DNA of 64,000 bases, taken from contig JBKBNP010000008.1 in the NCBI GenBank assembly GCA_046295215.1, positions 22,164-86,163 of the forward strand, read 5' to 3'. The position numbers were made by a program, and so were the translations under genes. Under the pieces are notes generated by a model. It saw only the letters and a program-made list of their open reading frames with translations, did no database searches and was not told the origin of the DNA. Below are positions 51,607 to 60,822 of this stretch, piece by piece (positions within the stretch are counted from its first letter, which is position 1; each line of letters opens with the position of its first letter). The DNA is from Szabonella sp046295215. GTDB taxonomy: Bacteria; Pseudomonadota; Alphaproteobacteria; Rhodobacterales; Rhodobacteraceae.

Positions 51607-53207
51607 GGAGTCCCCTCGCCGAAGGCCGCCGCCATCAGCGTGCGGGTATAGGGGTCGCGCGGCGCGCCAAACACCTTTGCCCCGCTGCCCTGTTCCACCA
51701 CATCGCCCGCCTTCATCACCATCACATTATGCGCCAGCGCGCGCACGACCCGCAGATCGTGGCTGATGAACAGATAGGCCAGACCCTGCTTGCGCTGCAG
51801 GTCGCGCAACAGGTCCACGATCTGCACCTGCACGGTCATGTCGAGCGCGGAGGTCGGTTCATCCAGCATCACCAGTTTCGGGCGCAGGATCATGGCGCGG
51901 GCAATCGCGACCCGCTGGCGCTGGCCGCCGGAGAATTCATGCGGATAGCGGCCCATCATGGCGGGGTCCAGCCCCACCTCCACCATCACCTCCGCCACCA
52001 TGTCGCGGCGGTTGCGGCCCGGGTCCAGCCCATGCACACCCAGACCTTCGGCGATGATCTGCTCGATCGTCATGCGCGGCGAAAGGCTGCCGAAGGGATC
52101 CTGGAACACCACCTGCATGTCGCGCCGCAGGCCCCGCATCTGGCGCGAGGACCAGCCGTGGATGTTCTGCCCCATGAACACGACAGGCCCGTCCGACCGG
52201 ATCAGCCGCAGGATGGCGAGCGCCAGCGTGGTCTTGCCCGACCCGCTTTCGCCCACCACGCCCAGAGTTTCGCCCGCGCGGATCGACAGCGAGGCATCGT
52301 TGACCGCCTTCACATGGCCCACGGTGCGGCGCAGAAATCCTTGCTGGATCGGAAACCAGACCCGCAGGTTTTCAGTCCGCACGATCTCGGGCGCGCCCTC
52401 GGGCACCGGGTCAGGGCGGCCCTTCGGTTCGGCCTCCAGCAGTTTGCGGGTATAGGGATGTTGCGGATTGGCAAAGATGTCGGCGGTCGGCCCCTGTTCG
52501 ACAATCTCGCCCCCCTGCATCACGCAGACCCGGTCCGCGATGCGGCGCACGATGCCAAGGTCATGGGTGATGAACAAAAGGCTCAGCCCTTCGCGGTCCT
52601 TGAGGTCTTTGAGCAGGTCGAGGATCTGCGCCTGAATGGTCACGTCCAGCGCGGTGGTCGGTTCATCCGCCACCAGGAGTTCCGGCCCGTTGGCCAGCGC
52701 CATGGCGATCATCACCCGCTGGCGCTGCCCGCCCGACAACTGATGCGGATAGGCGGTCAGGCGGCTTTCGGCATCCCGTATCCCCACCTTGTCCAGAAGG
52801 TCGAGGATGCGGGCGCGGGCCGCAGCTCCGTCCAGCCCCTGATGCAGATGCAGGCTTTCGGCCAGTTGCTTTTCAATCGTGTGCAGCGGGTTGAGCGAGG
52901 TCATCGGCTCCTGGAAGATGAAGCTGATGTCATTTCCCCGCACCCGGCGCAGGTCCGGTTCCGGCGCGCCGACCATCTGCGTGCCGTTGTAAAGGACCGA
53001 CCCGGAAACCTCGGCGCTGTCGGGCAGCAGCGACACGGTGGAGAGCGCCGTGACCGATTTGCCCGACCCGCTTTCCCCCACCAAGGCCACCGTCTCGCCG
53101 CGTCCCACGGTGAAGGAAACGCCGCGCACGGCATCCACCACCCGGCCATCCTGCCGAAAGCGGATCGACAGATCTTCCACTGTCAGCACGGTTTGCGGCG
53201 CGGTCAT
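51603..53207 (-). CDS. yejF: Peptide ABC importer, fused two-domain ATPase YejF
   Basis: 534 residues with two ABC ATPase domains of the Opp/Dpp type in one chain. Domain 1: GESGSGKS, LSGGQRQRVMIA, LLVADEPTTALD. Domain 2: GESGSGKTTLA, FSGGQRQRVAIA, VMLDEPTSALD. It powers import of small peptides (microcin-C-like peptides in E. coli) together with YejB and YejE. Its ATG overlaps the yejE stop by four bases. Confidence 0.95.
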   Translation of the reverse strand: MTAPQTVLTVEDLSIRFRQDGRVVDAVRGVSFTVGRGETVALVGESGSGKSVTALSTVSLLPDSAEVSGSVLYNGTQMVGAPEPDLRRVRGNDISFIFQEPMTSLNPLHTIEKQLAESLHLHQGLDGAAARARILDLLDKVGIRDAESRLTAYPHQLSGGQRQRVMIAMALANGPELLVADEPTTALDVTIQAQILDLLKDLKDREGLSLLFITHDLGIVRRIADRVCVMQGGEIVEQGPTADIFANPQHPYTRKLLEAEPKGRPDPVPEGAPEIVRTENLRVWFPIQQGFLRRTVGHVKAVNDASLSIRAGETLGVVGESGSGKTTLALAILRLIRSDGPVVFMGQNIHGWSSRQMRGLRRDMQVVFQDPFGSLSPRMTIEQIIAEGLGVHGLDPGRNRRDMVAEVMVEVGLDPAMMGRYPHEFSGGQRQRVAIARAMILRPKLVMLDEPTSALDMTVQVQIVDLLRDLQRKQGLAYLFISHDLRVVRALAHNVMVMKAGDVVEQGSGAKVFGAPRDPYTRTLMAAAFGEGTP

Positions 53208-54304
53208 CGGAAGGTCTTTCGCGGGTCGAAGGCATCGCGCACGCCTTCAAAGATGAACACCAGCAGCGACAGCATCACGGCAAACACGGTGAAGGCGGTG
53301 AAGGCGAGCCACGGCGCCTGAAGGTTGTTCTTGGCCTGCAAGGTCAATTCCCCAAGCGAGGGTGCCGAGGCCGGCAGGCCGAAGCCGAGGAAATCGAGGG
53401 CGGCCAGCGACCCGATGGTGCCGGTGATGATGAAGGGCAGCATGGTCAGCGTTGCGACCATTGCATTGGGCAGCACATGGCGGAACATGATGGTGGCATC
53501 CGACACGCCCAAGGCGCGCGCCGCCCGCACATATTCGAAATTCCGCGCCCGCAGGAATTCGGCCCGCACCACGCCCACCAGCGCCGTCCAGCCGAACAGC
53601 ACCATCAACCCGACCAGGAGCCAGAAATCCATCGCCCAGATCGCGGCCACGATGATGATGATGTAAAGGCTCGGCGTCGCGCCCCAGATCTCGATCACCC
53701 GCTGAAAGAAAAGGTCGGTGATGCCCCCGAAATAGCCCTGCACCGCGCCTGCCGTGATGCCGATCACCGAGGTCAGGAAGGTCACGATCAGCGCGAAGGA
53801 CACCGACAGACGGAAGCCATAGATCACCCGCGCCAGCACATCGCGCGCGGTGTTGTCGGTGCCGAGCAAATGGTTGCCATCGGGCGGCGAAGGCGCCGCG
53901 CGGCCGATGTCGTTGATCGTGTTGAAGCTGTAGGGGATCGGCGCCCAGAGGATCCAGCCCGGCTCCACCCCCGGCAGGGTTCCGGCCCCGAACGCCTCCA
54001 TCGCGCCTTCGGGGTCGTCCAGACAATCCTCCACCCCGCCCGTCTGGATCAGGCAGCGCACCTCCGGGTCGCGGTATTTCGCCTCGGTGCGGAAATCGCC
54101 GCCAAAGGCGGTTTCGGGATAGAAGTTCAGGAAAGGTGTGCGCCACTCGCCCTTGTAGCTGACCAGAAGCGGGCGTTCATTGGCGATGAATTCGGCCATC
54201 AAGGACAGGCCGAACAGCACGACAAAGATCCACAAGGACCACAGCGCGCGGCGGTTTGCCTTGAAATTGCGCCAGCGGCGCTGGTTCAGCGGGGACAGCG
54301 CCAT
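53204..54304 (-). CDS. yejE: Peptide ABC importer permease YejE
   Basis: 366 residues. It has the YejE-type long periplasmic loop after helix 1 (YKGEWRTPFLNFYPETAFGGDF and so on), then BPD_transp_1 helices and the EAA loop RARNFEYVRAARALGVSDATIMFRHVLPN (in part). The start MALSPLNQRRWRNFKANRRA at 54304 is 15 codons inside the open frame and fits the family. One base separates it from the yejB stop. Confidence 0.94.
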   Translation of the reverse strand: MALSPLNQRRWRNFKANRRALWSLWIFVVLFGLSLMAEFIANERPLLVSYKGEWRTPFLNFYPETAFGGDFRTEAKYRDPEVRCLIQTGGVEDCLDDPEGAMEAFGAGTLPGVEPGWILWAPIPYSFNTINDIGRAAPSPPDGNHLLGTDNTARDVLARVIYGFRLSVSFALIVTFLTSVIGITAGAVQGYFGGITDLFFQRVIEIWGATPSLYIIIIVAAIWAMDFWLLVGLMVLFGWTALVGVVRAEFLRARNFEYVRAARALGVSDATIMFRHVLPNAMVATLTMLPFIITGTIGSLAALDFLGFGLPASAPSLGELTLQAKNNLQAPWLAFTAFTVFAVMLSLLVFIFEGVRDAFDPRKTFR

Positions 54305-54305
54305 G

Positions 54306-55382
54306 TCAGCCGCGCCTCTCGAAATCAATGCGCGGGTCGATCCAGACATACATCAGGTCCGAGATGATCCCAACCAGCAGCCCCATCAGCGAGAAGAAGA
54401 AGAGCGTGCCGAAGATCACCGGATAATCCCGCTCCACCGCCGCGCGGAAACCAAGCTGCCCGAGGCCATCGAGCGAGAAGATCGTCTCGATGATCAGCGA
54501 GCCGCCGAAGAACACCGACACGAACACCGCCGGGAAAGACGCGATGATGATGAGCATCGCATTGCGGAACACATGGCCATAAAGCACCGAACGTTCAGTC
54601 AGGCCCTTGGCGCGCGCGGTCATCACATACTGCTTCTTGATCTCGTCCAGAAAGCTGTTTTTCGTCAACAGTGTCAGCGTGGCAAAAGACGCGATGGTCG
54701 AGGCCAGAACGGGCAGCGTGATATGCCATAGGTAATCCCCGATCTTGCCCAGAAAGGACAGCTCGTCAAAATTGTCCGAGGTAAGCCCGCGCAGCGGAAA
54801 GATCTGGTAATACGACCCCCCCGCGAACAGCACCAACAAAAGGATTGCGAACAGGAACCCCGGGATCGCATAGGCAACGATGATCATGCCCGAGGTCCAG
54901 GTGTCAAAGGACGTGCCATCCTTCACCGCCTTGCGGATGCCGAGCGGGATTGACACCAGATAGGCGATGACCGTGGACCACAACCCCAGCGTGATCGACA
55001 CCGGCATCTTTTCCAACACCAGATCCACGACCGAGATGGAGCGGAAATAACTCTCGCCAAAGTCGAACCGCATGTAGTTCCACATCATGTCGAAAAACCG
55101 TTGCAAGGGCGGCTTGTCGAACCCGAACTGGCGTTCGAGTTCCTCGATGAACTCGGGCGGCAGGCCACGCGCGCCCAGATAGCGGTCATCACCCCCCGCC
55201 ATCGGCATGTCGCCGCCGCCGCCCGTAATGCCCTGAAGCGCATCGCCGCCGCCATCGAGCCGGGCAAGGATCTGTTCCACCGGCCCGCCCGGCACGAATT
55301 GCACCAGCGCGAAATTGATGACCATGATGCCGATCAGCGTCGGGATGATCAGCAACAGACGCCGAAGGATATAGGCTCCCAT
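54306..55382 (-). CDS. yejB: Peptide ABC importer permease YejB
   Basis: 358 residues. It starts MGAYILRRLLLIIPTLIGIMVINF with FVPGGPVEQILARLDGGG, the OppB-type N-terminus, and contains an EAA loop KKQYVMTARAKGLTERSVLYGHVFRNAM (in part). The YejB-specific Gly-rich insert (GITGGGGDMPMAGGDDRYLGARG, in part) is present. The ATG lies one base from the yejA TAA and has no separate ribosome site, so translation is coupled to yejA. Confidence 0.94.
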   Translation of the reverse strand: MGAYILRRLLLIIPTLIGIMVINFALVQFVPGGPVEQILARLDGGGDALQGITGGGGDMPMAGGDDRYLGARGLPPEFIEELERQFGFDKPPLQRFFDMMWNYMRFDFGESYFRSISVVDLVLEKMPVSITLGLWSTVIAYLVSIPLGIRKAVKDGTSFDTWTSGMIIVAYAIPGFLFAILLLVLFAGGSYYQIFPLRGLTSDNFDELSFLGKIGDYLWHITLPVLASTIASFATLTLLTKNSFLDEIKKQYVMTARAKGLTERSVLYGHVFRNAMLIIIASFPAVFVSVFFGGSLIIETIFSLDGLGQLGFRAAVERDYPVIFGTLFFFSLMGLLVGIISDLMYVWIDPRIDFERRG

Positions 55383-55383
55383 C

Positions 55384-57294
55384 TTAGCGGAGCGCCCCCG
55401 CAGCCCGCAGCTTGCCCAGCTTCTCGGTATCGGACCACCAGAGGCCATCCCCGCGCGAGAAGGGTGGCTGCTGGTCCGGTTTGCCGAACACATCCCAATA
55501 GGCCACCAGATATTGCCCGCTATACCAGTTCGGCACCCAGATATGCTTGGACCGCAGCACGCGGTCCAGCGCGCGGGACCGCACCACAACCTCCTCGCGG
55601 GTTTTCGACGCGATCACCTTTTCAATCAGCGCATCGACCACCGGATCGGCAAGGCCGGTGTAATTGGCCGATCCCTTCGCCTCGGCGGAATCGGACGAAA
55701 ACATCTGCCGCAACTCGATTGAGGGCGTCAGCGACATCACGAAGCGCCCGGTGATGATGTCATAGTTGAAATCATCCTGCCGTTGCTGCATCTGCGCGGC
55801 GTCGATCCGCGTCACCTTGGCATCAATCCCCAGCGCGCGCAGGTTCGACACATAGGGCGTCAGCACTCGCTCCATCGAGGGTTGATCCTCGATGAATTCA
55901 AGGCTGAACACCTCTCCGGCGGCATTGCGACGCATCCCGTCAGAGCCCACTTCCCAGCCCGCCTCATCCATCAGGGCCGAGGCGCGGCGCAGGGTGCCCC
56001 GGTCAAGCTGGCGGTTGGAACTGACCGTCGGGGTGAAGGGTTCATCCGTGAATATCCCGGGCGGCAACCGGTCGCGGAATTCTTCCAGCAGGGCCAGCTC
56101 CTCGCCTTCCGGCACGCCCTCGGCCTGAAGCGGGGAGTTTTCGAAGAAGCTGTCGGTGCGATGGTAAAGACCGAAGAACAGCGTTTCATTCGACCATTCG
56201 AAGTTGAACATCATGCCCAGCGCCTCGCGCACGCGGGCATCCTGAAATTTCGGCAGGCGCAGGTTGAACCAGAAGCCCTGTGTCCCGGCGGGGCGGTTGT
56301 CGGGCAATTCGTCCTTGATGACCCACCCGCGCGACACCGCCGGAAAATCATAGCCCGTGGCCCAGATCAGCGACGAAAACTCCTGATGGAACAGATAGCC
56401 CCCCGATTTGAACGCCTCGAAAGCCGCGGTGGTGTCCTGATAATATTCATAGACATAGCAGTCGAAATTGGCCGACCCGATGTTCACCGGCAGATCCTTG
56501 GCCCAGTAATCGGGGTTCTTGCAATATTCGATGGACCGGCCCGGCTTGGCATCCTTGATGGTGAACTGGCCCGACCCCACCGGCGGCACCATGGTCGATT
56601 CCGCGAAGTCCACCGTGTCATAGTAATGTTTCGGCAGGATCGAGAGCCCCCCCGCCAACGCGGGCAGATCGCGGGTGGAGGCACCGGCATTGAAGGTGAA
56701 TTTCACGCGGTGCGGGCCCAGCGCCTCGACCTTCTCGATGTCGCGCAGGAACACCCGATAGGAGGGCGAGCCCTTTTCCACCAGCACCTGATGGGTAAAG
56801 ACCACATCCTCGGCGGTGATCGGTTCCCCATCGGAAAACCGCGCCTCGGGGCGCATGTTGAAGATGACCCAAGACCGGTCCTCGGGATATTCCAGCGTTT
56901 CCGCGACAAGACCGTAGGAGGCGTCCGGTTCATCCGTGGACCCCGACAACAGGCTGTCATAGATCAGCCCCAGCCCCTGCGCGGGCTGGCCCTTGAGGAT
57001 GAAGGGATTGAGGCTGTCGAAGGTGCTGGACGCCCCGGTGCCACGGAATGTCATCCGCCCGCCCTGCGGGGCCTCGGGGTTGACCAGATCAAAATGCGGG
57101 AAATCAGCAGGGTATTTCAGATCGCCAAAGGTCGAAATGCCATGCGCCGTGATGGTGTCGGCGCGTGAAACCCCGACCGCCGCCGCAAGGATCAGGACGG
57201 ACAGGCCGAGGGATCGGGCAACGCAGACCGCGTCGGGCAGGACCGTCCGGGCAATGGCGGGACATTTCCGGGGCGTTGCGGTCTGTCGCATCAT
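55384..57294 (-). CDS. yejA: Peptide ABC importer solute-binding protein YejA
   Basis: 636 residues with a signal peptide ending VGVSRAD. A family-5 (Opp/Dpp-like) binding protein for peptides: HGISTFGDLKYPADFPHFDLVNPEAP (in part), TFDSLNPFILKGQPAQGLGLIYDSL (in part) and AEDVVFTHQVL are YejA marks. It captures substrate in the periplasm and delivers it to YejBE. ATGATG start at 57294 with AAGGA upstream. First gene of yejA-yejB-yejE-yejF-glycosyltransferase. Confidence 0.94.
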   Translation of the reverse strand: MMRQTATPRKCPAIARTVLPDAVCVARSLGLSVLILAAAVGVSRADTITAHGISTFGDLKYPADFPHFDLVNPEAPQGGRMTFRGTGASSTFDSLNPFILKGQPAQGLGLIYDSLLSGSTDEPDASYGLVAETLEYPEDRSWVIFNMRPEARFSDGEPITAEDVVFTHQVLVEKGSPSYRVFLRDIEKVEALGPHRVKFTFNAGASTRDLPALAGGLSILPKHYYDTVDFAESTMVPPVGSGQFTIKDAKPGRSIEYCKNPDYWAKDLPVNIGSANFDCYVYEYYQDTTAAFEAFKSGGYLFHQEFSSLIWATGYDFPAVSRGWVIKDELPDNRPAGTQGFWFNLRLPKFQDARVREALGMMFNFEWSNETLFFGLYHRTDSFFENSPLQAEGVPEGEELALLEEFRDRLPPGIFTDEPFTPTVSSNRQLDRGTLRRASALMDEAGWEVGSDGMRRNAAGEVFSLEFIEDQPSMERVLTPYVSNLRALGIDAKVTRIDAAQMQQRQDDFNYDIITGRFVMSLTPSIELRQMFSSDSAEAKGSANYTGLADPVVDALIEKVIASKTREEVVVRSRALDRVLRSKHIWVPNWYSGQYLVAYWDVFGKPDQQPPFSRGDGLWWSDTEKLGKLRAAGALR

Positions 57295-57376
57295 GGCAAT
57301 CCGTCCTTCCTGCTGGCGCGTGTCACATGTTTCAGGCCGACCGAGACGCCGACCGCAGACATATCTCCAATATCTT

Positions 57377-57406
57377 ATCGTAGAACGCGAAATGTCGATG
57401 CCTCAA
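57377..57406 (-). promoter_or_regulatory. Candidate promoter of the yej operon
   Basis: On the minus strand TTGAGG (57406-57401), 18 bases, then TACGAT (57382-57377). It would start transcription near 57370, giving a leader of ~75 bases before yejA. The surrounding bases are AT-richer than their neighbours (ATAAGATATTGGAGATAT). Confidence 0.45.
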
Positions 57407-57462
57407 GCCGCGATGCGGGCAGAAGTTTCGAATCTGTGATCGGGCGTGACAGCGGATATGCC

Positions 57463-57488
57463 AAAGGCCGCCCCGACGGACGGCCCTT
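57463..57488 (-). terminator. Hairpin terminator after cytochrome c_y gene
   Basis: On the minus strand AAGGGCCGTCC pairs with GGGGCGGCCTTT (eleven pairs, two G-T) around a short loop. It lies ~22 bases after the cycM stop. The T run is short (TTT within the stem base), so efficiency is uncertain. Confidence 0.5.
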
Positions 57489-57509
57489 GGGAGCCTTGAA
57501 GGCCAAAAA

Positions 57510-58025
57510 TCAGTTCTGTGTTGCCAGATAGGCGATCAGGTCGGCACGCTCCTGCGCACGCGGGATGCCTGCAAAGCTCATCTTGGTGCCGGGCGCATAG
57601 CCGCGCGGGTTCTGGATGAAGGCGTCGAGGTTTTCCGGCGACCAGACATCCCCTGCCATTCCCGCCAGAACCGGCGAATAGGCGTAGCCGTCCGACGCCG
57701 CCTTGGCCTTGTTCACGATCCCGTCCAGATGCGGACCGGTGCCGTCGGTGCCGTCCAGCTTGTGACAGGCACGGCATTTCGCCCAGGCGCGTTCGCCTGC
57801 AGCCGCATCGGCGGAGGCAAAGATCTCCTCGAAGCTCGGGCCGGCGTCGGCCGCATCGGCCGGCATGTCATCCGCACCGGTGTCGATCACGTAGGACTGG
57901 TTTTCCACGCCATGCGACCCCCCGGGGTGATAGATCATCTCGGCCGCCCATGCACCGAGCATGAAAACCAGCAGCGAGCCGCAGCCCGCGCCCACAACCT
58001 TGGTCATCGTCATCGTGTCGAACAT
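57510..58025 (-). CDS. cycM: Membrane-anchored cytochrome c (c_y / c552 type)
   Basis: 171 residues. An uncleaved N-terminal helix (MTKVVGAGCGSLLVFMLGAWAA) tethers the protein, followed by a flexible acidic linker (~35 residues) and a class I cytochrome c domain with heme site KCRACH and Met ligand GTKMSFAG. Cytochrome c_y carries electrons from the bc1 complex to the cbb3 oxidase or reaction centre without diffusing. The start MFDTMTMTKVV at 58025 fits the family and has GAGG at the right distance. Confidence 0.92.
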   Translation of the reverse strand: MFDTMTMTKVVGAGCGSLLVFMLGAWAAEMIYHPGGSHGVENQSYVIDTGADDMPADAADAGPSFEEIFASADAAAGERAWAKCRACHKLDGTDGTGPHLDGIVNKAKAASDGYAYSPVLAGMAGDVWSPENLDAFIQNPRGYAPGTKMSFAGIPRAQERADLIAYLATQN

Positions 58026-58147
58026 GTCGCGCCTCATGTCAGCAAGCTGTTTCAGGGGCTTCTAACCGCTTCCCCCTGCCGGTTTCAAGGTATACTAGCG
58101 CGACGAAACGCCCCTGTGCGGGCTTTTGGCAGGCAGGACGACGAAAA

Positions 58148-58978
58148 ATGACCGGACGCATCGCCTTTCAGGGGGAATTGGGTGCCTATTCGCACGAGGC
58201 TTGCCGTCAGGCACGGCCCGGCCATGAGGTGCTGCCCTGCCGCACTTTCGAGGATGCGATCGAGGCCTGCCGGACCGGCGAGGCGGATCTGGCCATGCTT
58301 CCGGTCGAGAATTCGACCTATGGAAGGGTGGCGGACATCCACGCCCTGCTGCCCGGATCGGGGCTGCGCATCATCGACGAAGCCTTTGTTCGCGTCCATA
58401 TAGCGCTCTTGGCCGTGAAGGGCACGCCGCTGTCACAGGTGCGTCAGGCGATGAGCCATACCGTGCTTCTGGGCCAGTGCCGGGGCTTTCTGAAGGAACA
58501 CGGGCTGAAGGCCATGACCGGCGCCGATACCGCCGGTTCCGCCAAGATCGTGGCCGAACGTGGCGATCCCGGCCTTGCGGCGCTTGCTTCGGAACTGGCG
58601 GGGGAAATCTACGGCCTCGATGTTCTGGCCCGCCGGATCGAGGACCAGTCGAACAACACCACCCGCTTTCTGGTGATGGCGCGCGAGGCGGATCATGCGC
58701 GCCGCTCCGGGCGGATGATGACAACCTTCACCTTCCGCGTGCGCAACATTCCGGCGGCGCTTTACAAGGCCTTGGGCGGGTTTGCGACCAATGGCGTGAA
58801 CATGACCAAGCTGGAAAGCTACATGGTCGGCGGCAGCTTTACCGCGACCGAATTCTATTCCGACATCGAAGGCCATCCCGAGGATGACAACGTGCGCCGC
58901 GCGATGGAGGAATTGCGCTATTTCACCTCGTCGATGGATATTCTCGGCGTCTACCCGGCCGATCCCCGCCGCGCCTGA
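58148..58978 (+). CDS. pheA: Prephenate dehydratase
   Basis: 276 residues. Catalytic PDT domain (RIAFQGELGAYSHEA, AMLPVENSTYGRV, SNNTTRFLVMA with the key T-R-F) followed by a C-terminal ACT domain for phenylalanine feedback (MTTFTFRVRNIPAALYKALGGF, in part, and KLESYMVGGSF). It turns prephenate into phenylpyruvate in phenylalanine synthesis. Monofunctional, with no chorismate mutase part. Divergent from cycM. Confidence 0.95.
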   Translation: MTGRIAFQGELGAYSHEACRQARPGHEVLPCRTFEDAIEACRTGEADLAMLPVENSTYGRVADIHALLPGSGLRIIDEAFVRVHIALLAVKGTPLSQVRQAMSHTVLLGQCRGFLKEHGLKAMTGADTAGSAKIVAERGDPGLAALASELAGEIYGLDVLARRIEDQSNNTTRFLVMAREADHARRSGRMMTTFTFRVRNIPAALYKALGGFATNGVNMTKLESYMVGGSFTATEFYSDIEGHPEDDNVRRAMEELRYFTSSMDILGVYPADPRRA

Positions 58979-58988
58979 CCCCTGCCCG

Positions 58989-59004
58989 CGGGCTGTGCAG
59001 CCCG
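58989..59004. terminator. Short symmetric hairpin between pheA and the SRPBCC gene
   Basis: CGGGCT-GTGC-AGCCCG: six perfect pairs and a 4-base loop, ten bases after the pheA stop, between convergent genes. No T run on either side, so a terminator role is only possible. Confidence 0.3.
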
Positions 59005-59025
59005 GTCTGAGGGTGGTCCGGTCAG

Positions 59026-59499
59026 TCAGGCCCGCAAGGAACTGCGATAGCGATCCTCGATATCGGCAGCCATCTGGGCCACGCGCAATTCGAAACGACG
59101 TGTGACACTGGCCTTGGCGAGTTTCAGCGATTGCAGGAACAACCGCGCCGCCAACGTGCGGGGCCGGACCTCAAATCCCACGGCCACACGGGTCCGGCGC
59201 GGCCCCATTTCAGCAAGATCCAGCGTCACCCGGCCCTCGGCCGGCGCGCTTGTGCCATCCAGCACCAGTTTCTGGTCCGGCACGATCTCGACAAGTGAAA
59301 TGTCGATCTTGCGCAGCTTTGCGCGATAGATGAATTCGACATGCCAGCCCATCCCCGGCCCCGGCGTTGTCATGAGATCAGTGCGGGTGACATCCGCGCC
59401 ACGCCGCATCGCCGCACGCTCCCATGTCTCGAAATCCGACAGAGCCGCGAATACCCGGTCCAGTGGCGCTTCGATATCTTCCTTGGTGGAGAATTTCAT
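59026..59499 (-). CDS. SRPBCC (polyketide cyclase/START-like) family protein
   Basis: 157 residues. The N-terminus MKFSTKEDIEAPLDRVFAALSDFETWE is the usual SRPBCC opening, followed by an alternating beta sheet (GWHVEFIYRAKLRKIDISLVEI) and a long C-terminal helix (RLFLQSLKLAKASVTRRFELRVAQMA, in part). Such proteins bind a hydrophobic ligand in a cavity. Start at 59499 with AGGA upstream. Function unknown; convergent with pheA. Confidence 0.82.
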   Translation of the reverse strand: MKFSTKEDIEAPLDRVFAALSDFETWERAAMRRGADVTRTDLMTTPGPGMGWHVEFIYRAKLRKIDISLVEIVPDQKLVLDGTSAPAEGRVTLDLAEMGPRRTRVAVGFEVRPRTLAARLFLQSLKLAKASVTRRFELRVAQMAADIEDRYRSSLRA

Positions 59500-59583
59500 C
59501 CGCGTCCTGCCCCGGCCTTCGATCATTCCAGCAATCACCCGTGCTTTTCCGCCCGGTTGTTCGTGCTGCGCGCGATTCTGACG

Positions 59584-60540
59584 TCAATCGCGCCAATCCG
59601 CAAGCCAGTTGGCGATCAGACCATGGGCAATCGCACCTTTGCGCGCGGGTTTCATGGCGGGATGCGTGCCGGCCATGGCGGCAACCATGTCCTCGCGGCT
59701 GACCCAGATCGCGTCTTCCAACTCGACGGGATCAATCCGGATCTCGTCCTCCAGCGCCTCGGCGTGAAAGCCCATCATCAGCGAGGCCGGAAAGGGCCAG
59801 GGCTGGCTTGCCACATAGCGCACGGCCCCGGTGCGGATGCCGGTTTCCTCCAGCACCTCGCGGCGCACGGCGGCCTCCAGCGTCTCGCCGGGTTCCACAA
59901 ATCCCGCAAGGCAGGAATACATCCCCTCGGGCCAGCCCGGCGACCGTCCCATCAGGGCCGCATTGCCGCGCGTCACCAGCATGATGACCACCGGATCGGT
60001 GCGCGGGAAATGTTGCGCGCCACAGGCCGGGCAGCCGCGCTGCCATCCCGCATTGGCCGGTTCCGACCCCACGCCGCAGACCGCGCAATGGCGGTGCGAC
60101 CGGTGCCAGTGCAGCACGGCCTTGGCGGTGGCGGCAAGCTCTGCCTCCAGTGGCGACAGGGCCAGCATCGCCCCCCGCAACTCGACGAAACCGCGGTCCT
60201 CCGCCAGCGCCGGATGGGTCTGCCGTGACGGGTCGAAAAACCCCGCCTGCACCGCTTCGGCCCCTGCCTCGGGCGACCAGTCCGAAATATCTCTGGCAAA
60301 ATGGGCCGCGCCATCGGCCATGCCCAGAAACAGCGGCGCGGATCCGTGGGCCAGCACCGGACTGTCGGCCCCGACCCATCCGAGGCAGCCCGCGTCAAGG
60401 ACGAGCGGCTTGCCGCGCCAGATGGGCAGAACGCGTCCATTTTCGGCCAGCAACCGCGTCATGGCCCCTGCATCGGACCGAAGTGCCGCATCGCGGTCCA
60501 GACCTCCGCCCGTGAAGGCCATTTCAAATCCATGTCGCAT
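59584..60540 (-). CDS. nudC: NAD+ diphosphatase NudC
   Basis: 318 residues. A zinc ribbon (CAVCG ... CPACG, about 160-190) lies before a Nudix domain with the box GFVEPGETLEAAVRREVLEETGI (in part: G-x5-E-x7-REVLEETGI). The NudC-specific Ser-Gln-Pro-Trp-Pro-Phe-Pro-x-Ser stretch appears as ASQPWPFPASLM. It cleaves NAD(H) and can remove NAD caps from RNA. I take MRHGFEMAF at 60540 as start; the Met six codons on is also possible. Confidence 0.93.
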   Translation of the reverse strand: MRHGFEMAFTGGGLDRDAALRSDAGAMTRLLAENGRVLPIWRGKPLVLDAGCLGWVGADSPVLAHGSAPLFLGMADGAAHFARDISDWSPEAGAEAVQAGFFDPSRQTHPALAEDRGFVELRGAMLALSPLEAELAATAKAVLHWHRSHRHCAVCGVGSEPANAGWQRGCPACGAQHFPRTDPVVIMLVTRGNAALMGRSPGWPEGMYSCLAGFVEPGETLEAAVRREVLEETGIRTGAVRYVASQPWPFPASLMMGFHAEALEDEIRIDPVELEDAIWVSREDMVAAMAGTHPAMKPARKGAIAHGLIANWLADWRD

Positions 60541-60822
60541 CGTTCCAAGCCCCCGTGGCATCTCCGGTCCCCCCGGCCGCATTTGCCCCAAGGCCTCGCA
60601 TGCGCCCGGCCTTTTCGCAATCGCTTGCTGTCATGATTCGAATTTGCAACCCTTGCGGGATTAATCTCTGGGCCCTTGCAGTCAAAAGTGGAATTGCAGC
60701 AGCGGCCACAGTAAGTTCGCATCAAGGACTGTCCGGCCCGGCTGTTCCATGACGCTCTGGCGGAATGTCTGCGGGGGATGCCCGCAGATCGTGTTGCGGA
60801 AAGAGGAAATACGGTTGCGACC